A DNA stretch of 64,000 nucleotides from Laceyella sacchari (GTDB lineage Bacteria; Bacillota; Bacilli; Thermoactinomycetales; Thermoactinomycetaceae), in NCBI RefSeq assembly GCF_004343255.1, contig NZ_SMDD01000003.1, positions 397,038-461,037 of the forward strand, in the 5' to 3' direction. Position numbers and translations under genes: made by a program. The notes under the pieces are model-generated. The model was not told the DNA's origin and ran no database searches. It saw only the letters and a program-made list of their open reading frames with translations. Positions 36,906 through 44,916 of this stretch are shown in pieces (the first letter of the stretch is position 1; each line of letters starts with the position of its first letter).

Positions 36906-38363
36906 ATGGCACATGTAATAAAACAACTCTCCCGCCTGATTGTTCCTTTTGCTTATGAAGCCACCGAAGCAACGTTGGCCCTGGAGCAAAGTAAATGGTG
37001 GGAGCCGAAAGACTTACATATGAATCGTCTGTTCACTCATATTGAAAAATTGGTATCAACCGAATCATACCCGTTTGTGATCGGCAAGCGCTATCACCTC
37101 ACGAAAGAGGGGCGCCAAACGCATGGCCTGCCGCCCGGAACAAATCATTATTTGACTTTTGCCAATGGATTCATGCCGGACATCAAACTCACCATTAACC
37201 AGGTGGAATGCACCCTCTTCGAGAGCAATGTCGGTTTTTTGACTTTGGACATCCATTACCCCAAACAGACTGACATCCACCGGCTGATCGAAGCCAACCA
37301 TCAATTGAAAAAGTTGTACAACAGCAAAATGCGCCTCGTCTATCTGCTGAAGGGGGAACAAGTGGAACTCCATCTGCGCGAGCTGACCCAACAACTGCTC
37401 GCTCCCCTGAAAGTAACCACCTTCTTTGAAGCAAGCCACTTGAATGCCCCGTTTCAAGCACTGGTCTTTCAATCCTATCTGTTGGATGAACCATTGTTAG
37501 AAGAGGAAGTTGGGCCGCTTCTGTTTTGGATGCGTCGCACCTATACCGACAGTTACAGCCCGAACAAGCAGGATGAGCACCCTCATGGCAATCCCGAAGT
37601 TTTGCAATTGTACGCCAACAGCTACTGGGGCATCTCCTTGGAGGGTTGCGCCAATCTGGCCTTTATCGGCAACCACCCTCAGAACGAAAAATATTTCAAG
37701 ATGAATTACCTGCCCCATGTGAAATCTACTTACTTTTATCTCTATCTGCTGAGCCTGCACCAACGTTACGCCTTATTGCACTTCTCCATGCTGGCTTCCG
37801 AATCGCTGCTCAGTGGTACCAGCACAACCGATCACAACTTGTCGCTACACCAACGGATGGAACAGTATCTGCAAGATGCCCGGCTCATCACCGAGTTGAA
37901 AGAGAAAATCATCTTGTTCAAATTGCGGTCGGTCTTCAAGCAGGTGTCTAATACCTCCCACCACACGGCCGTGTACAACCTTTTTCAGACCAATCTACAC
38001 ATTGACCAGTTGCTGGGAGAACTGCATTTTGAACTGGATTCTCTGTCGCAGATGGTTCAATTGAAGGAACAAAAGCGAAGCCAATTGCAAGAGGAGGCAG
38101 CCAAACAAGAAAAAGAGCGTGAAGAAGACTTGAAAACGCGTTTCAACACCTGGGTGGTTGTACTATCCTTCGCCTTTGTCCTCGTTTCAACCATCGCTGA
38201 CGGTTTGAGCATCTTTGAAAAATTTGCCGGCTCCGGCCTGCCCACTGTCGGTAGCGCAGAGTTTGTCTGGTTTTGCGTCCTGTTCCTCCTCATTCCCGCC
38301 ACCGCCTTGGGCTTTGTCGCGTGGTTCTTGGTACGGCTGATGAAAAAAAGCAAACGAACCTGA
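36906..38363 (+). CDS. Unrecognised CorA-shaped membrane protein
   Basis: A 485-residue protein I cannot name. A large N-terminal soluble region (1-380) of mixed alpha/beta character is followed by a highly charged coiled coil (about 385-413, rich in K, E, Q), then two transmembrane helices (about 414-438 and 453-477) joined by a short loop, and a basic tail (MKKSKRT). This order (soluble domain, long helix, two C-terminal membrane helices) recalls CorA-type transporters, but the GMN motif is absent. It is monocistronic with a strong terminator. Magnesium or other ion transport is only a shape-based guess. Confidence 0.72.
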   Translation: MAHVIKQLSRLIVPFAYEATEATLALEQSKWWEPKDLHMNRLFTHIEKLVSTESYPFVIGKRYHLTKEGRQTHGLPPGTNHYLTFANGFMPDIKLTINQVECTLFESNVGFLTLDIHYPKQTDIHRLIEANHQLKKLYNSKMRLVYLLKGEQVELHLRELTQQLLAPLKVTTFFEASHLNAPFQALVFQSYLLDEPLLEEEVGPLLFWMRRTYTDSYSPNKQDEHPHGNPEVLQLYANSYWGISLEGCANLAFIGNHPQNEKYFKMNYLPHVKSTYFYLYLLSLHQRYALLHFSMLASESLLSGTSTTDHNLSLHQRMEQYLQDARLITELKEKIILFKLRSVFKQVSNTSHHTAVYNLFQTNLHIDQLLGELHFELDSLSQMVQLKEQKRSQLQEEAAKQEKEREEDLKTRFNTWVVVLSFAFVLVSTIADGLSIFEKFAGSGLPTVGSAEFVWFCVLFLLIPATALGFVAWFLVRLMKKSKRT

Positions 38364-38381
38364 ATGGGTTCGTTTGCTTTT
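38349..38381 (+). terminator. Intrinsic terminator overlapping the 3' end of the CorA-shaped gene
   Basis: AGCAAACGAACC and GGTTCGTTTGCT form a 12-bp stem; the left arm lies in the last codons. T4 follows. Confidence 0.9.
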
Positions 38382-38521
38382 GACTTATAAATGCCACTCT
38401 TCTCAATCTCTTCCAAATTTCACAAAAGGTTGGCAGGAAATATTTCCATATGCGCGAAAATAAAATATCTAATTCTGTATCAGATTCATTTCTGACTCAA
38501 GTATAGTCCTTATCCCGTCCC

Positions 38522-38548
38522 CAACAAATACTACTTGACTATTTGTTG
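38522..38548. repeat. Inverted repeat upstream of the Ser/Thr kinase gene
   Basis: CAACAAATA and TATTTGTTG, perfect 9-bp arms with a 9-base spacer, in the 336-bp gap before the kinase. A possible operator; no other regulatory element is convincing in this gap. Confidence 0.45.
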
Positions 38549-38699
38549 AATAAACTTTCGCAATTCGATCTTTTCTTTATCTATTATGTATAATAAGGTG
38601 GTCTTATTTTGCTATTTATTACAATACCTTTTCCAGGAATGTTTGCAACTCATTCACAAAATAGGGACGGCACGATTTCATCCCAGAAAGGTGATAGCA

Positions 38700-40193
38700 G
38701 TGGAAGGAAAACAGCTCGGCGGGAGGTATGAAATTCTCCATCTCTTGGGCGAAGGCGGGATGGCGGTCGTATACAAGGCCAAGGATCATCATCTCAACCG
38801 CGATGTAGCAATTAAAATCATGAATCAAAAGTTGCACGAAGGCGAACCCGCAATTAAGCGATTTATTCGCGAAGCTCAGACAGCAGGAAAGTTTTCCCAC
38901 CAAAACATCGTCAATGTATTCGACATCGGCAACGAAGACAACTTATACTACATGGTCATGGAGCTGATCGAAGGACCCACCCTCGGCGATCTGATTGAAG
39001 AACGAGGCCCCCTGCCTGCCAAGGAAGCGATTTCCATCGTGATGCAAATTTGCGACGGCTTGGCCCACGCCCACAAGCATGGGATTATCCACCGGGACAT
39101 CAAGCCGCACAACATCATGGCGACGGCCGACGGAACTTACAAGATCACCGACTTTGGAATTTCTCGTTTGCTAAGTGCGGCAACACAATACACAAAAACG
39201 GGCACCGTGATGGGCTCGGTCCATTATTTCTCGCCGGAGCAGGCTTGCGGGCAAGAACTCAACTACTCCTCAGACTTGTACTCGCTGGGGATTGTCCTGT
39301 ATGAATTGGTCACAGGTGACGTCCCCTTTGATGCAGACCAATCAGTGGCCATCGCGCTAAAACACCTGCAACATCCCGTACCAGACCCACGCGGCAAAAA
39401 CCAAGCCTTGCCGGCAGCGTTATGCGATATCATCTACAAAGCACTGGCGAAAAAACCGGAAGACCGTTACCAATCAGCAGAAGAATTCAAGCAAGCCCTG
39501 CAACAAGCCTTGACCGCCCCGACACGCGCGCTGGCGCTTCCGATCAACAGGGGAGAAAGCGCTGAAGACCAACCGCTCGTTTCGGCGACGGTGGCAACAA
39601 CCAAGCCGAGCAAATTTTTCCGGTTTGCGCTGATGGGGATTATCCCCCTTTTCCTCATCTCAGGCTTTGTCTATTTCAATGTAAGCGGCGAAAAAGCGCT
39701 CCAAAAGCCGCAAACTGGGCAAGTACCTCCTCCTGAGCCCAACGAACAGGCATTGCAAAACGTCAAGCCGGAAGCAACAGCATGGAAGGAAAAAAACAGT
39801 GGCCACAAGGAGCAAAGTAAGCAAACAGAGGTCGACGAACCAGTGCCTGTCCTGCAGGACCCTGATCACGACACTGTGAAAGAAGAACCCGCAAACGAAG
39901 GACCGCACGGTCAAGAACCCGGACAAGAGAAGCCGCAAGTGCCACAAGAGCCGGCGCCAGTTGCATACGTGGTCATTGTCGATCGGTTCGCGGAGCAAGC
40001 TCAAGCCGATGAATGCGTCAAATCTTTAAATAGCAAGGGAATTCCGGCCCATTATTACGAAAAGAACGGTGATGCGGGCACCGTCTATGTGGTCTCGGCC
40101 GGCGAATTTGACGATGAAGAATTGGCCAATGCCCGCGCAGAAGATGTAAGAAACGCTGGATACCCCAACACGAAAGTAACCAGGAGAAGTTAA
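38700..40193 (+). CDS. Membrane Ser/Thr protein kinase with extracellular SPOR domain
   Basis: About 497 residues. Residues 1-270 form a Hanks-type kinase: glycine loop LGEGGMAVVYKA, VAIKIM (Lys near 38), HRDIKPHNIMA (catalytic Asp), DFGISRL, and GSVHYFSPEQ in the activation segment with several Thr/Ser. A single membrane helix lies near 305-328 (KFFRFALMGIIPLFLISGF), then a long Pro/Glu/Gln-rich linker and a C-terminal SPOR-like domain (about 418-497, VAYVVIVDRFAEQAQADECV and YVVSAGEF). Bacillales PrkC kinases carry PASTA repeats instead. SPOR domains bind denuded peptidoglycan, so the sensor may read septal wall. GTG start with AAAGG upstream. Confidence 0.9.
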   Translation: MEGKQLGGRYEILHLLGEGGMAVVYKAKDHHLNRDVAIKIMNQKLHEGEPAIKRFIREAQTAGKFSHQNIVNVFDIGNEDNLYYMVMELIEGPTLGDLIEERGPLPAKEAISIVMQICDGLAHAHKHGIIHRDIKPHNIMATADGTYKITDFGISRLLSAATQYTKTGTVMGSVHYFSPEQACGQELNYSSDLYSLGIVLYELVTGDVPFDADQSVAIALKHLQHPVPDPRGKNQALPAALCDIIYKALAKKPEDRYQSAEEFKQALQQALTAPTRALALPINRGESAEDQPLVSATVATTKPSKFFRFALMGIIPLFLISGFVYFNVSGEKALQKPQTGQVPPPEPNEQALQNVKPEATAWKEKNSGHKEQSKQTEVDEPVPVLQDPDHDTVKEEPANEGPHGQEPGQEKPQVPQEPAPVAYVVIVDRFAEQAQADECVKSLNSKGIPAHYYEKNGDAGTVYVVSAGEFDDEELANARAEDVRNAGYPNTKVTRRS

Positions 40194-40282
40194 TATTTCC
40201 TATACTATTCACAAAATGAATAATATTATATAATAGCCCTGACTACTTTTCATTTCACATCACTGTATAAGGGGCAGGTAAG

Positions 40283-40579
40283 ATGAACGTTATCCAAAAT
40301 TGGTCCAATATCAGTGAAGGAGACGCATTGGTGTTCAACGGCCAGGTCGAAGCCGGCAAAGCAATCAAGGTTTGGATTCCAGGCGTTGCGCCCTGCATCA
40401 ACTACGTCTACGATATCACCGTGGAAAGGATCGGCGGTGGAAAAATCACCAAAACACTGACCAAGACAGCAAATGCCGTCACATTCACCAACATGATCGC
40501 TGGTGATTACCGATTCTATATCCGTAGCATGAACAGTGAAAGCGTGCTCACGATGTACCAAATCACCTACAACTACTAG
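40283..40579 (+). CDS. Small beta-rich protein of unknown function
   Basis: A 98-residue protein I do not recognise. It has alternating hydrophobic strands (ALVFNGQVEAGKAIKVWIPG, YVYDITVERIG, YRFYIRSMNS) consistent with a beta sandwich; no signal peptide or membrane helix. AAGGGGCAGG precedes the ATG. It follows the SPOR-domain kinase by 89 bp in the same direction and could be its operon partner. The TAG stop shares its final G with the first base of a MITE-like repeat. Confidence 0.65.
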   Translation: MNVIQNWSNISEGDALVFNGQVEAGKAIKVWIPGVAPCINYVYDITVERIGGGKITKTLTKTANAVTFTNMIAGDYRFYIRSMNSESVLTMYQITYNY

Positions 40580-40705
40580 GGCGTGTCCGATACATAGGCC
40601 AGCGGCTCTACCTTTGTTTCCCATTCGCTTCACACGTATAAAATCGCTCATTGGGAAAGGGATGCCGTCTCTTCTACCGGCCAACTTGTTTCGCCACATA
40701 TGCCC
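40579..40705 (+). repeat. MITE-like element, copy B
   Basis: About 127 bp, colinear with copy A: left end GGGCGTGTCCGATACATAGG, right end CCAACTTGTTTCGCC then ACATATGCCC, giving inverted termini (GGGC.TGT / ACAT.TGCCC). It encodes nothing. It begins exactly at the stop codon of the 98-residue gene and precedes that gene's terminator. Confidence 0.6.
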
Positions 40706-40751
40706 GCACCTTCTCCCATAATCATGGTATAACGGAACATCTGCAAACCTT

Positions 40752-40787
40752 AATCGAATCGTTCTTTTACGGTTCGATTATTTTTTT
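40752..40787 (+). terminator. Intrinsic terminator downstream of the kinase and 98-residue gene
   Basis: AATCGAA and TTCGATT arms flank a loop of about 13 bases, followed by A and T7. The rest of the gap up to 41152 is AT-rich and holds no supported gene. Confidence 0.78.
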
Positions 40788-41152
40788 GGTTTAGAAAAAT
40801 CGGGGCTAAAAGCGGTTTCATGCAGATTTATCCATTCTTCGTGAATATACTTCCATATCCTTCTGTTGACTAACCGGTAGATAATCATTTAAAATCTGTG
40901 ATGAGAAAAGATTATGTTTTTGTATAAAATTTTTTAAAATCCTTTTCCCGAGCGCAGTGGCAAACATCTCTGGAAAATAAAACATCTTTTCTTTTTTTGT
41001 ACCTAAATTCAATCAATTCACGGAATAAAAACACCTGGAGCCGCAGATCAGATGCATTGATTGAGGATTGGAGATGAAACAAACATTTACAACTGCAAGT
41101 ATCCTTGTTTTTTTTAGACTTTTTGTTTCCATTATTTGCTTTAATTCGCGAG

Positions 41153-41181
41153 TCTATCACACATTAACTCGTGTGATTAGA
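41153..41181. promoter_or_regulatory. Inverted repeat upstream of the peptide transporter
   Basis: TCTATCACAC and GTGTGATTAGA form 10-bp arms with one bulged base, about 70 bp before the dtpT start. It resembles a dimeric regulator operator; the regulator is unknown. Confidence 0.45.
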
Positions 41182-41248
41182 TAAATTCTTTTTACATTAA
41201 AGATCATACTAATCTTATCATGCATCGATAGTTGAAGGAGGACTACTA

Positions 41249-42640
41249 ATGAACACAGCTACGAAGCTGGATTCATCTGGCTCGCCGCAAGCGGCTCGTA
41301 AAAAACACCCACCTGGACTATACCTGCTCTTTTTCACAGAGATGTGGGAGCGATTCAGTTATTATGGCATGCGTGGCCTATTAATCCTTTATTTGACAAA
41401 AACATTTATCAGCGGTGGGCTGGGATTTAGTGAAGCAGTCGCCGCTAGCATCTACGGATTCTTCACCGGTGCGGTGTACTTCACTCCGCTCATCGGCGGC
41501 TGGCTGACCGACCGTTTCATCGGCAAACGCTTGGCCATCACCATCGGCGGGGTTACGATGGCGTTGGGTAACCTGGCTTTGTTCGTATCGCAAACAAAAG
41601 CCGCCCTGTTTCTGGGCTTGGGCTTGCTCATAATCGGAAACGGCTTCTTCAAGCCAAACATCTCCACCTTGGTTGGGGAATTGTATGATGACAAAGATGA
41701 GCGCCGTGATGCCGCCTTTACGATCTTCTACATGGGGATTAACTTAGGGGCATTTTTCGCTCCGCTCGTTTGCGGATTTTTGGCTGAAGACTTCTTCAAA
41801 ACAACCGTGAACGGCGTCGAAGTATTCGGCTTCAAATATGGGTTCCTGGCTGCTGCCATCGGTATGATTATCGGACAAATCATCTTTAACATGCTAGGCA
41901 ACCGTTACCTTGGCGACTTGGGCAAAAAGCCAAATGTGAAAGCGGCAACCGTGGACAAGAAGCAAGTGAGCAACGCACCGCTGACCAAACAAGAAAAGAA
42001 TCGAACTTGGGCCATCATCATCATTACCTGTTTTGTTGTATTTTTCTGGGCCGGGTTTGAACAAGCCGGCACGTCCCTGTCCTTGTATACGGAAAAATTC
42101 GTGGACAGAGAAGTGTTTGGTTGGACCATCCCCGTATCTTGGTTCCAATCAGTGAACCCCTTGTTCATTATCTTGTTGGCGCCGCTGGTTTCGATGCTCT
42201 GGATCAAGCTGGCACGATCCAAACGCGGCGATTTGCCCGTACCGATCAAAATGGGCTTGGGCATGATCCTGTTGGGTACCGGATTTATCATCTTGGCTAT
42301 CGCTGTATTGCAAACCGGTAGCGATGAGACCAACATCGTAGTCAAAGCAAACCTGCTGTTTATCGTGATGACTTATTTGTTCCACACCTTGGGCGAACTG
42401 TTCCTATCGCCGATTGGCTTGTCGATGGTCAGCCGCATCGCCCCTGTCAAATTGGCATCTTTGCTGATGGGTGTATGGCTGGCTAGCACCGGTATCGCCA
42501 ATATCGTCGCGGGCCAAGTAGCGGCACTCACCGCAACGCTCGGTTATTTGGAAATCTTCAGCGTAATCGGCGGGCTGGCAATCTTCTTCGGCCTTGTTCT
42601 CATGTTGGTATCCAAAAAGCTGACCCGCATGATGGCTTAA
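41249..42640 (+). CDS. dtpT: POT-family proton/peptide symporter
   Basis: A 463-residue MFS protein with 12-14 membrane helices. The family motif EMWERFSYYGMRGLLILYL (ExxERxxYYG) lies at about 31-49; GNGFFKPNISTLVGELYDD is the second POT signature. It takes up di- and tripeptides with protons. AAGGAGGAC precedes the ATG. The gene is followed by a minimal MITE-like palindrome and a terminator. Substrate range is not predictable beyond small peptides. Confidence 0.93.
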   Translation: MNTATKLDSSGSPQAARKKHPPGLYLLFFTEMWERFSYYGMRGLLILYLTKTFISGGLGFSEAVAASIYGFFTGAVYFTPLIGGWLTDRFIGKRLAITIGGVTMALGNLALFVSQTKAALFLGLGLLIIGNGFFKPNISTLVGELYDDKDERRDAAFTIFYMGINLGAFFAPLVCGFLAEDFFKTTVNGVEVFGFKYGFLAAAIGMIIGQIIFNMLGNRYLGDLGKKPNVKAATVDKKQVSNAPLTKQEKNRTWAIIIITCFVVFFWAGFEQAGTSLSLYTEKFVDREVFGWTIPVSWFQSVNPLFIILLAPLVSMLWIKLARSKRGDLPVPIKMGLGMILLGTGFIILAIAVLQTGSDETNIVVKANLLFIVMTYLFHTLGELFLSPIGLSMVSRIAPVKLASLLMGVWLASTGIANIVAGQVAALTATLGYLEIFSVIGGLAIFFGLVLMLVSKKLTRMMA

Positions 42641-42652
42641 TCCATCGCACCA

Positions 42653-42684
42653 GGGCGTGTCTGATGAACAGGCCAGACATGCCC
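42653..42684 (+). repeat. MITE-like element, copy C (32-bp end-to-end fusion)
   Basis: The left terminus GGGCGTGTCTGATGAACAGG runs directly into a right terminus CCAGACATGCCC, so the two inverted ends are almost fused: a palindromic remnant of the family seen at 21248 and 40579. It lies 12 bp after the dtpT stop codon. Confidence 0.6.
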
Positions 42685-42717
42685 TCATCATCCCTGCTTT
42701 GCGGGGATGATTTTTTT
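42685..42717 (+). terminator. Intrinsic terminator after dtpT
   Basis: TCATCATCCC and GGGGATGA arms, followed by T7. Confidence 0.87.
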
Positions 42718-42761
42718 ATATAAAAAAAGAGTCGCCAACGCGCTCCTTTTCAACCTTCCAT

Positions 42762-43940
42762 TCAGATGAACAATCCGGCGATCGTTGCCGATAAGATTGA
42801 CGCCAGTGTAGAACCATACAACAATTTCAAACCGAATTTCGCAACGACATCCCCCTGCTTCTCATGAAGTGCTTTGACCGCACCTGTAATAATGCCGATC
42901 GAGCTGAAGTTGGCAAAGCTAACTAAGAAAACGGATACGATGCCCGCCGTGCGCGGGGAGACCTGCCCTGCAATCTTCTTGAAGTCAAGCATAGCCACAA
43001 ATTCATTTGTAACCAGTTTAGTAGCCATGATGCTTCCCGCTTGGATTGCCTCCGACCACGGCACTCCCATCAACATGGCGATCGGAGCGAAAATGTATCC
43101 CAACACGGTTTGAAATGAAATGGTGAACACGGTTAAAAACAGGGCATTGATTAACTGGATCAACCCGATGTACCCAATTAGCATAGCAGCGACGATAATA
43201 GCCACTTTAAACCCGTCCATGACGCTTTCACTGATATTCTCAAACAGATTTGACTCTCGTTCATGCTCAATGGCCAAATCTTCTTCATTCTCCAAGTCAT
43301 ACGGGTTGATGATGTTTGCAACAATCAATGCCGAGAAAATATTAATCACAATGGCCGTCACCACGAACCGAGGCTCAATCATCGTCATATAGGCGCCAAC
43401 AATCGCGATGCTGACCGCACTCATCGCAGAAGTGCACAGCGTGTACAACCGCCGCTCGGAGACGGAACCGATCTGGTTCTTGGTCGTCAAAAAAACCTCC
43501 GACTGCCCCAAGATCGCGGATGACACGGCGATATAATTTTCCAGTTTGCCCATGCCATTGATTTTGTTTAATCCTAGCCCAACATATTTAATGATAAAAG
43601 GAAGGATACGGTAATAACTCAAAATACCGATCAACACAGAGATGAACACGATGGGGAGCAGCACATCCAAAAAGAAAGTGGATATGCCTTTGTTTTCCAA
43701 TCCACCAAACACAAAATCCACCCCACTCACCCCGATGCTCATCAAGCGTTCAAATCCTCGGGAGATGGCGGATATCAAAGAAATCCCAATTTTGGTGTTT
43801 AACAAGATAAAGGCAAGAACCACTTGCACAACCAACATAGTGAGAATGGGCCTGTATTTAATCCCCCTGCGGTTAAAACTGATCAACCTTCCCAGTACAT
43901 ACACCAACAACAACCCCGTCAACGAAAACAGAATCGACAC
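42762..43940 (-). CDS. nupC: Concentrative nucleoside transporter (NupC family)
   Basis: A 392-residue membrane protein with about ten hydrophobic segments. The CNT core is clear: FFLDVLLPIVFISVLIGILS, ENYIAVSSAILGQSEVFL (hairpin with Gly-Gln-Ser-Glu), SIMATKLVTNEFVAML (Thr-Asn-Glu) and SFANFSSIGIITGAVK. These hairpins bind the nucleoside and sodium or proton. Single gene, convergent with dtpT. Confidence 0.93.
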   Translation of the reverse strand: MSILFSLTGLLLVYVLGRLISFNRRGIKYRPILTMLVVQVVLAFILLNTKIGISLISAISRGFERLMSIGVSGVDFVFGGLENKGISTFFLDVLLPIVFISVLIGILSYYRILPFIIKYVGLGLNKINGMGKLENYIAVSSAILGQSEVFLTTKNQIGSVSERRLYTLCTSAMSAVSIAIVGAYMTMIEPRFVVTAIVINIFSALIVANIINPYDLENEEDLAIEHERESNLFENISESVMDGFKVAIIVAAMLIGYIGLIQLINALFLTVFTISFQTVLGYIFAPIAMLMGVPWSEAIQAGSIMATKLVTNEFVAMLDFKKIAGQVSPRTAGIVSVFLVSFANFSSIGIITGAVKALHEKQGDVVAKFGLKLLYGSTLASILSATIAGLFI

Positions 43941-44013
43941 GGTTCATTCCTCCATAACTTGACGCCTTTTTATCGTCGGGGTTATTTTCACCAAAGAAAC
44001 CTTCTAAGATTCT

Positions 44014-44043
44014 AAAAAAGAAGGTGATCCAAATCGGATCACC
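44014..44043 (-). terminator. Intrinsic terminator of the XRE regulator gene
   Basis: On the minus strand GGTGATCC and GGATCACC flank five bases and are followed by TTCTTTTTT. Confidence 0.85.
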
Positions 44044-44047
44044 TCTC

Positions 44048-44263
44048 TTAATCAGATGCATTACTTTTGTACTCTAAAATATCCCCAGGTTGGCAGTCCA
44101 AAGTCTTACAAATCGCATCCAACGTTGATAATCGAATCGCTTTTGCCTTTCCAATTTTCAATATAGACAGATTGGCCATCGCGATGCCTACCCTCTCGGA
44201 CAGTTCCATGACACTCATTTTTCTTTCAGCCAGCATGACATCAATGTTGATGATTATTGCCAC
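44048..44263 (-). CDS. Small XRE/Cro-type HTH regulator (YozG-like)
   Basis: A 71-residue DNA-binding protein: AIIINIDVMLAERKMSVMEL, a helix-turn-helix VGIAMANLSILKIGKAKAIR, and LDAICKTLDCQPGDILEY. This is the small regulator normally encoded just downstream of a DUF2975 membrane protein, and a DUF2975 fragment indeed precedes it by nine bases. Because the partner is broken, the regulator may have lost its original role. Confidence 0.9.
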   Translation of the reverse strand: MAIIINIDVMLAERKMSVMELSERVGIAMANLSILKIGKAKAIRLSTLDAICKTLDCQPGDILEYKSNASD

Positions 44264-44272
44264 TTTATTACC

Positions 44273-44413
44273 TCAGATGATTAAGTCATTTTCCGATTTG
44301 ATCTCAACAGCTTCGTGTAAAAGTCTTTGTAGAACAGCAGTGAACACGGCGATGACCATCGAAGCAAAAATGGGAACCAAGTCGATGAGGATAAGACCGG
44401 GAGCATCGTCTTT
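44273..44413 (-). pseudogene. DUF2975 membrane protein remnant (C-terminal fragment)
   Basis: Translating the minus strand from the stop TGA at 44273-44275 upstream gives about 46 codons encoding APGLILIDLVPIFASMVIAV, then a helix ending EIKSENDLII. This is the C-terminal helix and tail of DUF2975 proteins, which normally have about 160 residues. An in-frame TAG at 44414-44416 closes it and no start or N-terminal helices are found upstream. Confidence 0.72.
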
Positions 44414-44416
44414 CTA

Positions 44417-44916
44417 TGCTAAGAGGTAAACAAATGGCTCCCTCTCTCGCAGGCATCCGAAAAACATCCCTTGCCATATACAGAAAAATTCGATATGTTG
44501 GGAGTAGCAGGCGTGACGTTCGGTTGAACAGCAGCTGCCCATTAGTGTGATCGGTGTTCAAAAGGTTGTGAACCCCTTCACTTCAAGCGCTGGACCGGTC
44601 TTGTCAGCAAGCAAGCGGAAACAGGATGAACGGTTGAAACGAACATTACCAAGTGCCTTGGATTGATGAAGGAAATGTGATGAAAAGGAAGCCCAAGAGT
44701 TAAAAACACAGATGGGGGCGAGTCACCGTCCTTTTTTTATTGTGTTTTCAGATTTTCTATTCAAGGTAGAAAGTTTCTTATTTCACATTTCTATTGTTAT
44801 CTACTGTATAATGAATATATTATCTGATCTCTTTCAATTCATTCGTGTTTTATTCTTTGTCCATTGCTTCACATTTATCTGACTTGGAACGAAACTACTT
44901 TTAGGGGAAGATCGCA
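44417..44916. other. 500-bp non-coding gap upstream of mqo
   Basis: No supported gene. The left part is probably decayed DNA from the DUF2975 locus. The right part is AT-rich and includes a TATAAT (about 44808) that may serve mqo, though no good -35 accompanies it. No repeat matching the MITE-like family was found. Confidence 0.5.

Noticed and set aside
40818-41160. Short overlapping minus-strand ORFs in the AT-rich gap before dtpT
   Set aside because: No ribosome sites, Lys/Asn-rich random-looking sequence, and an inverted repeat plus promoter region occupy the same gap.
44304-44561. 85-codon minus-strand ORF next to the HTH regulator
   Set aside because: It is in a different frame from the DUF2975 remnant and has an unnatural Arg/Cys-rich composition.
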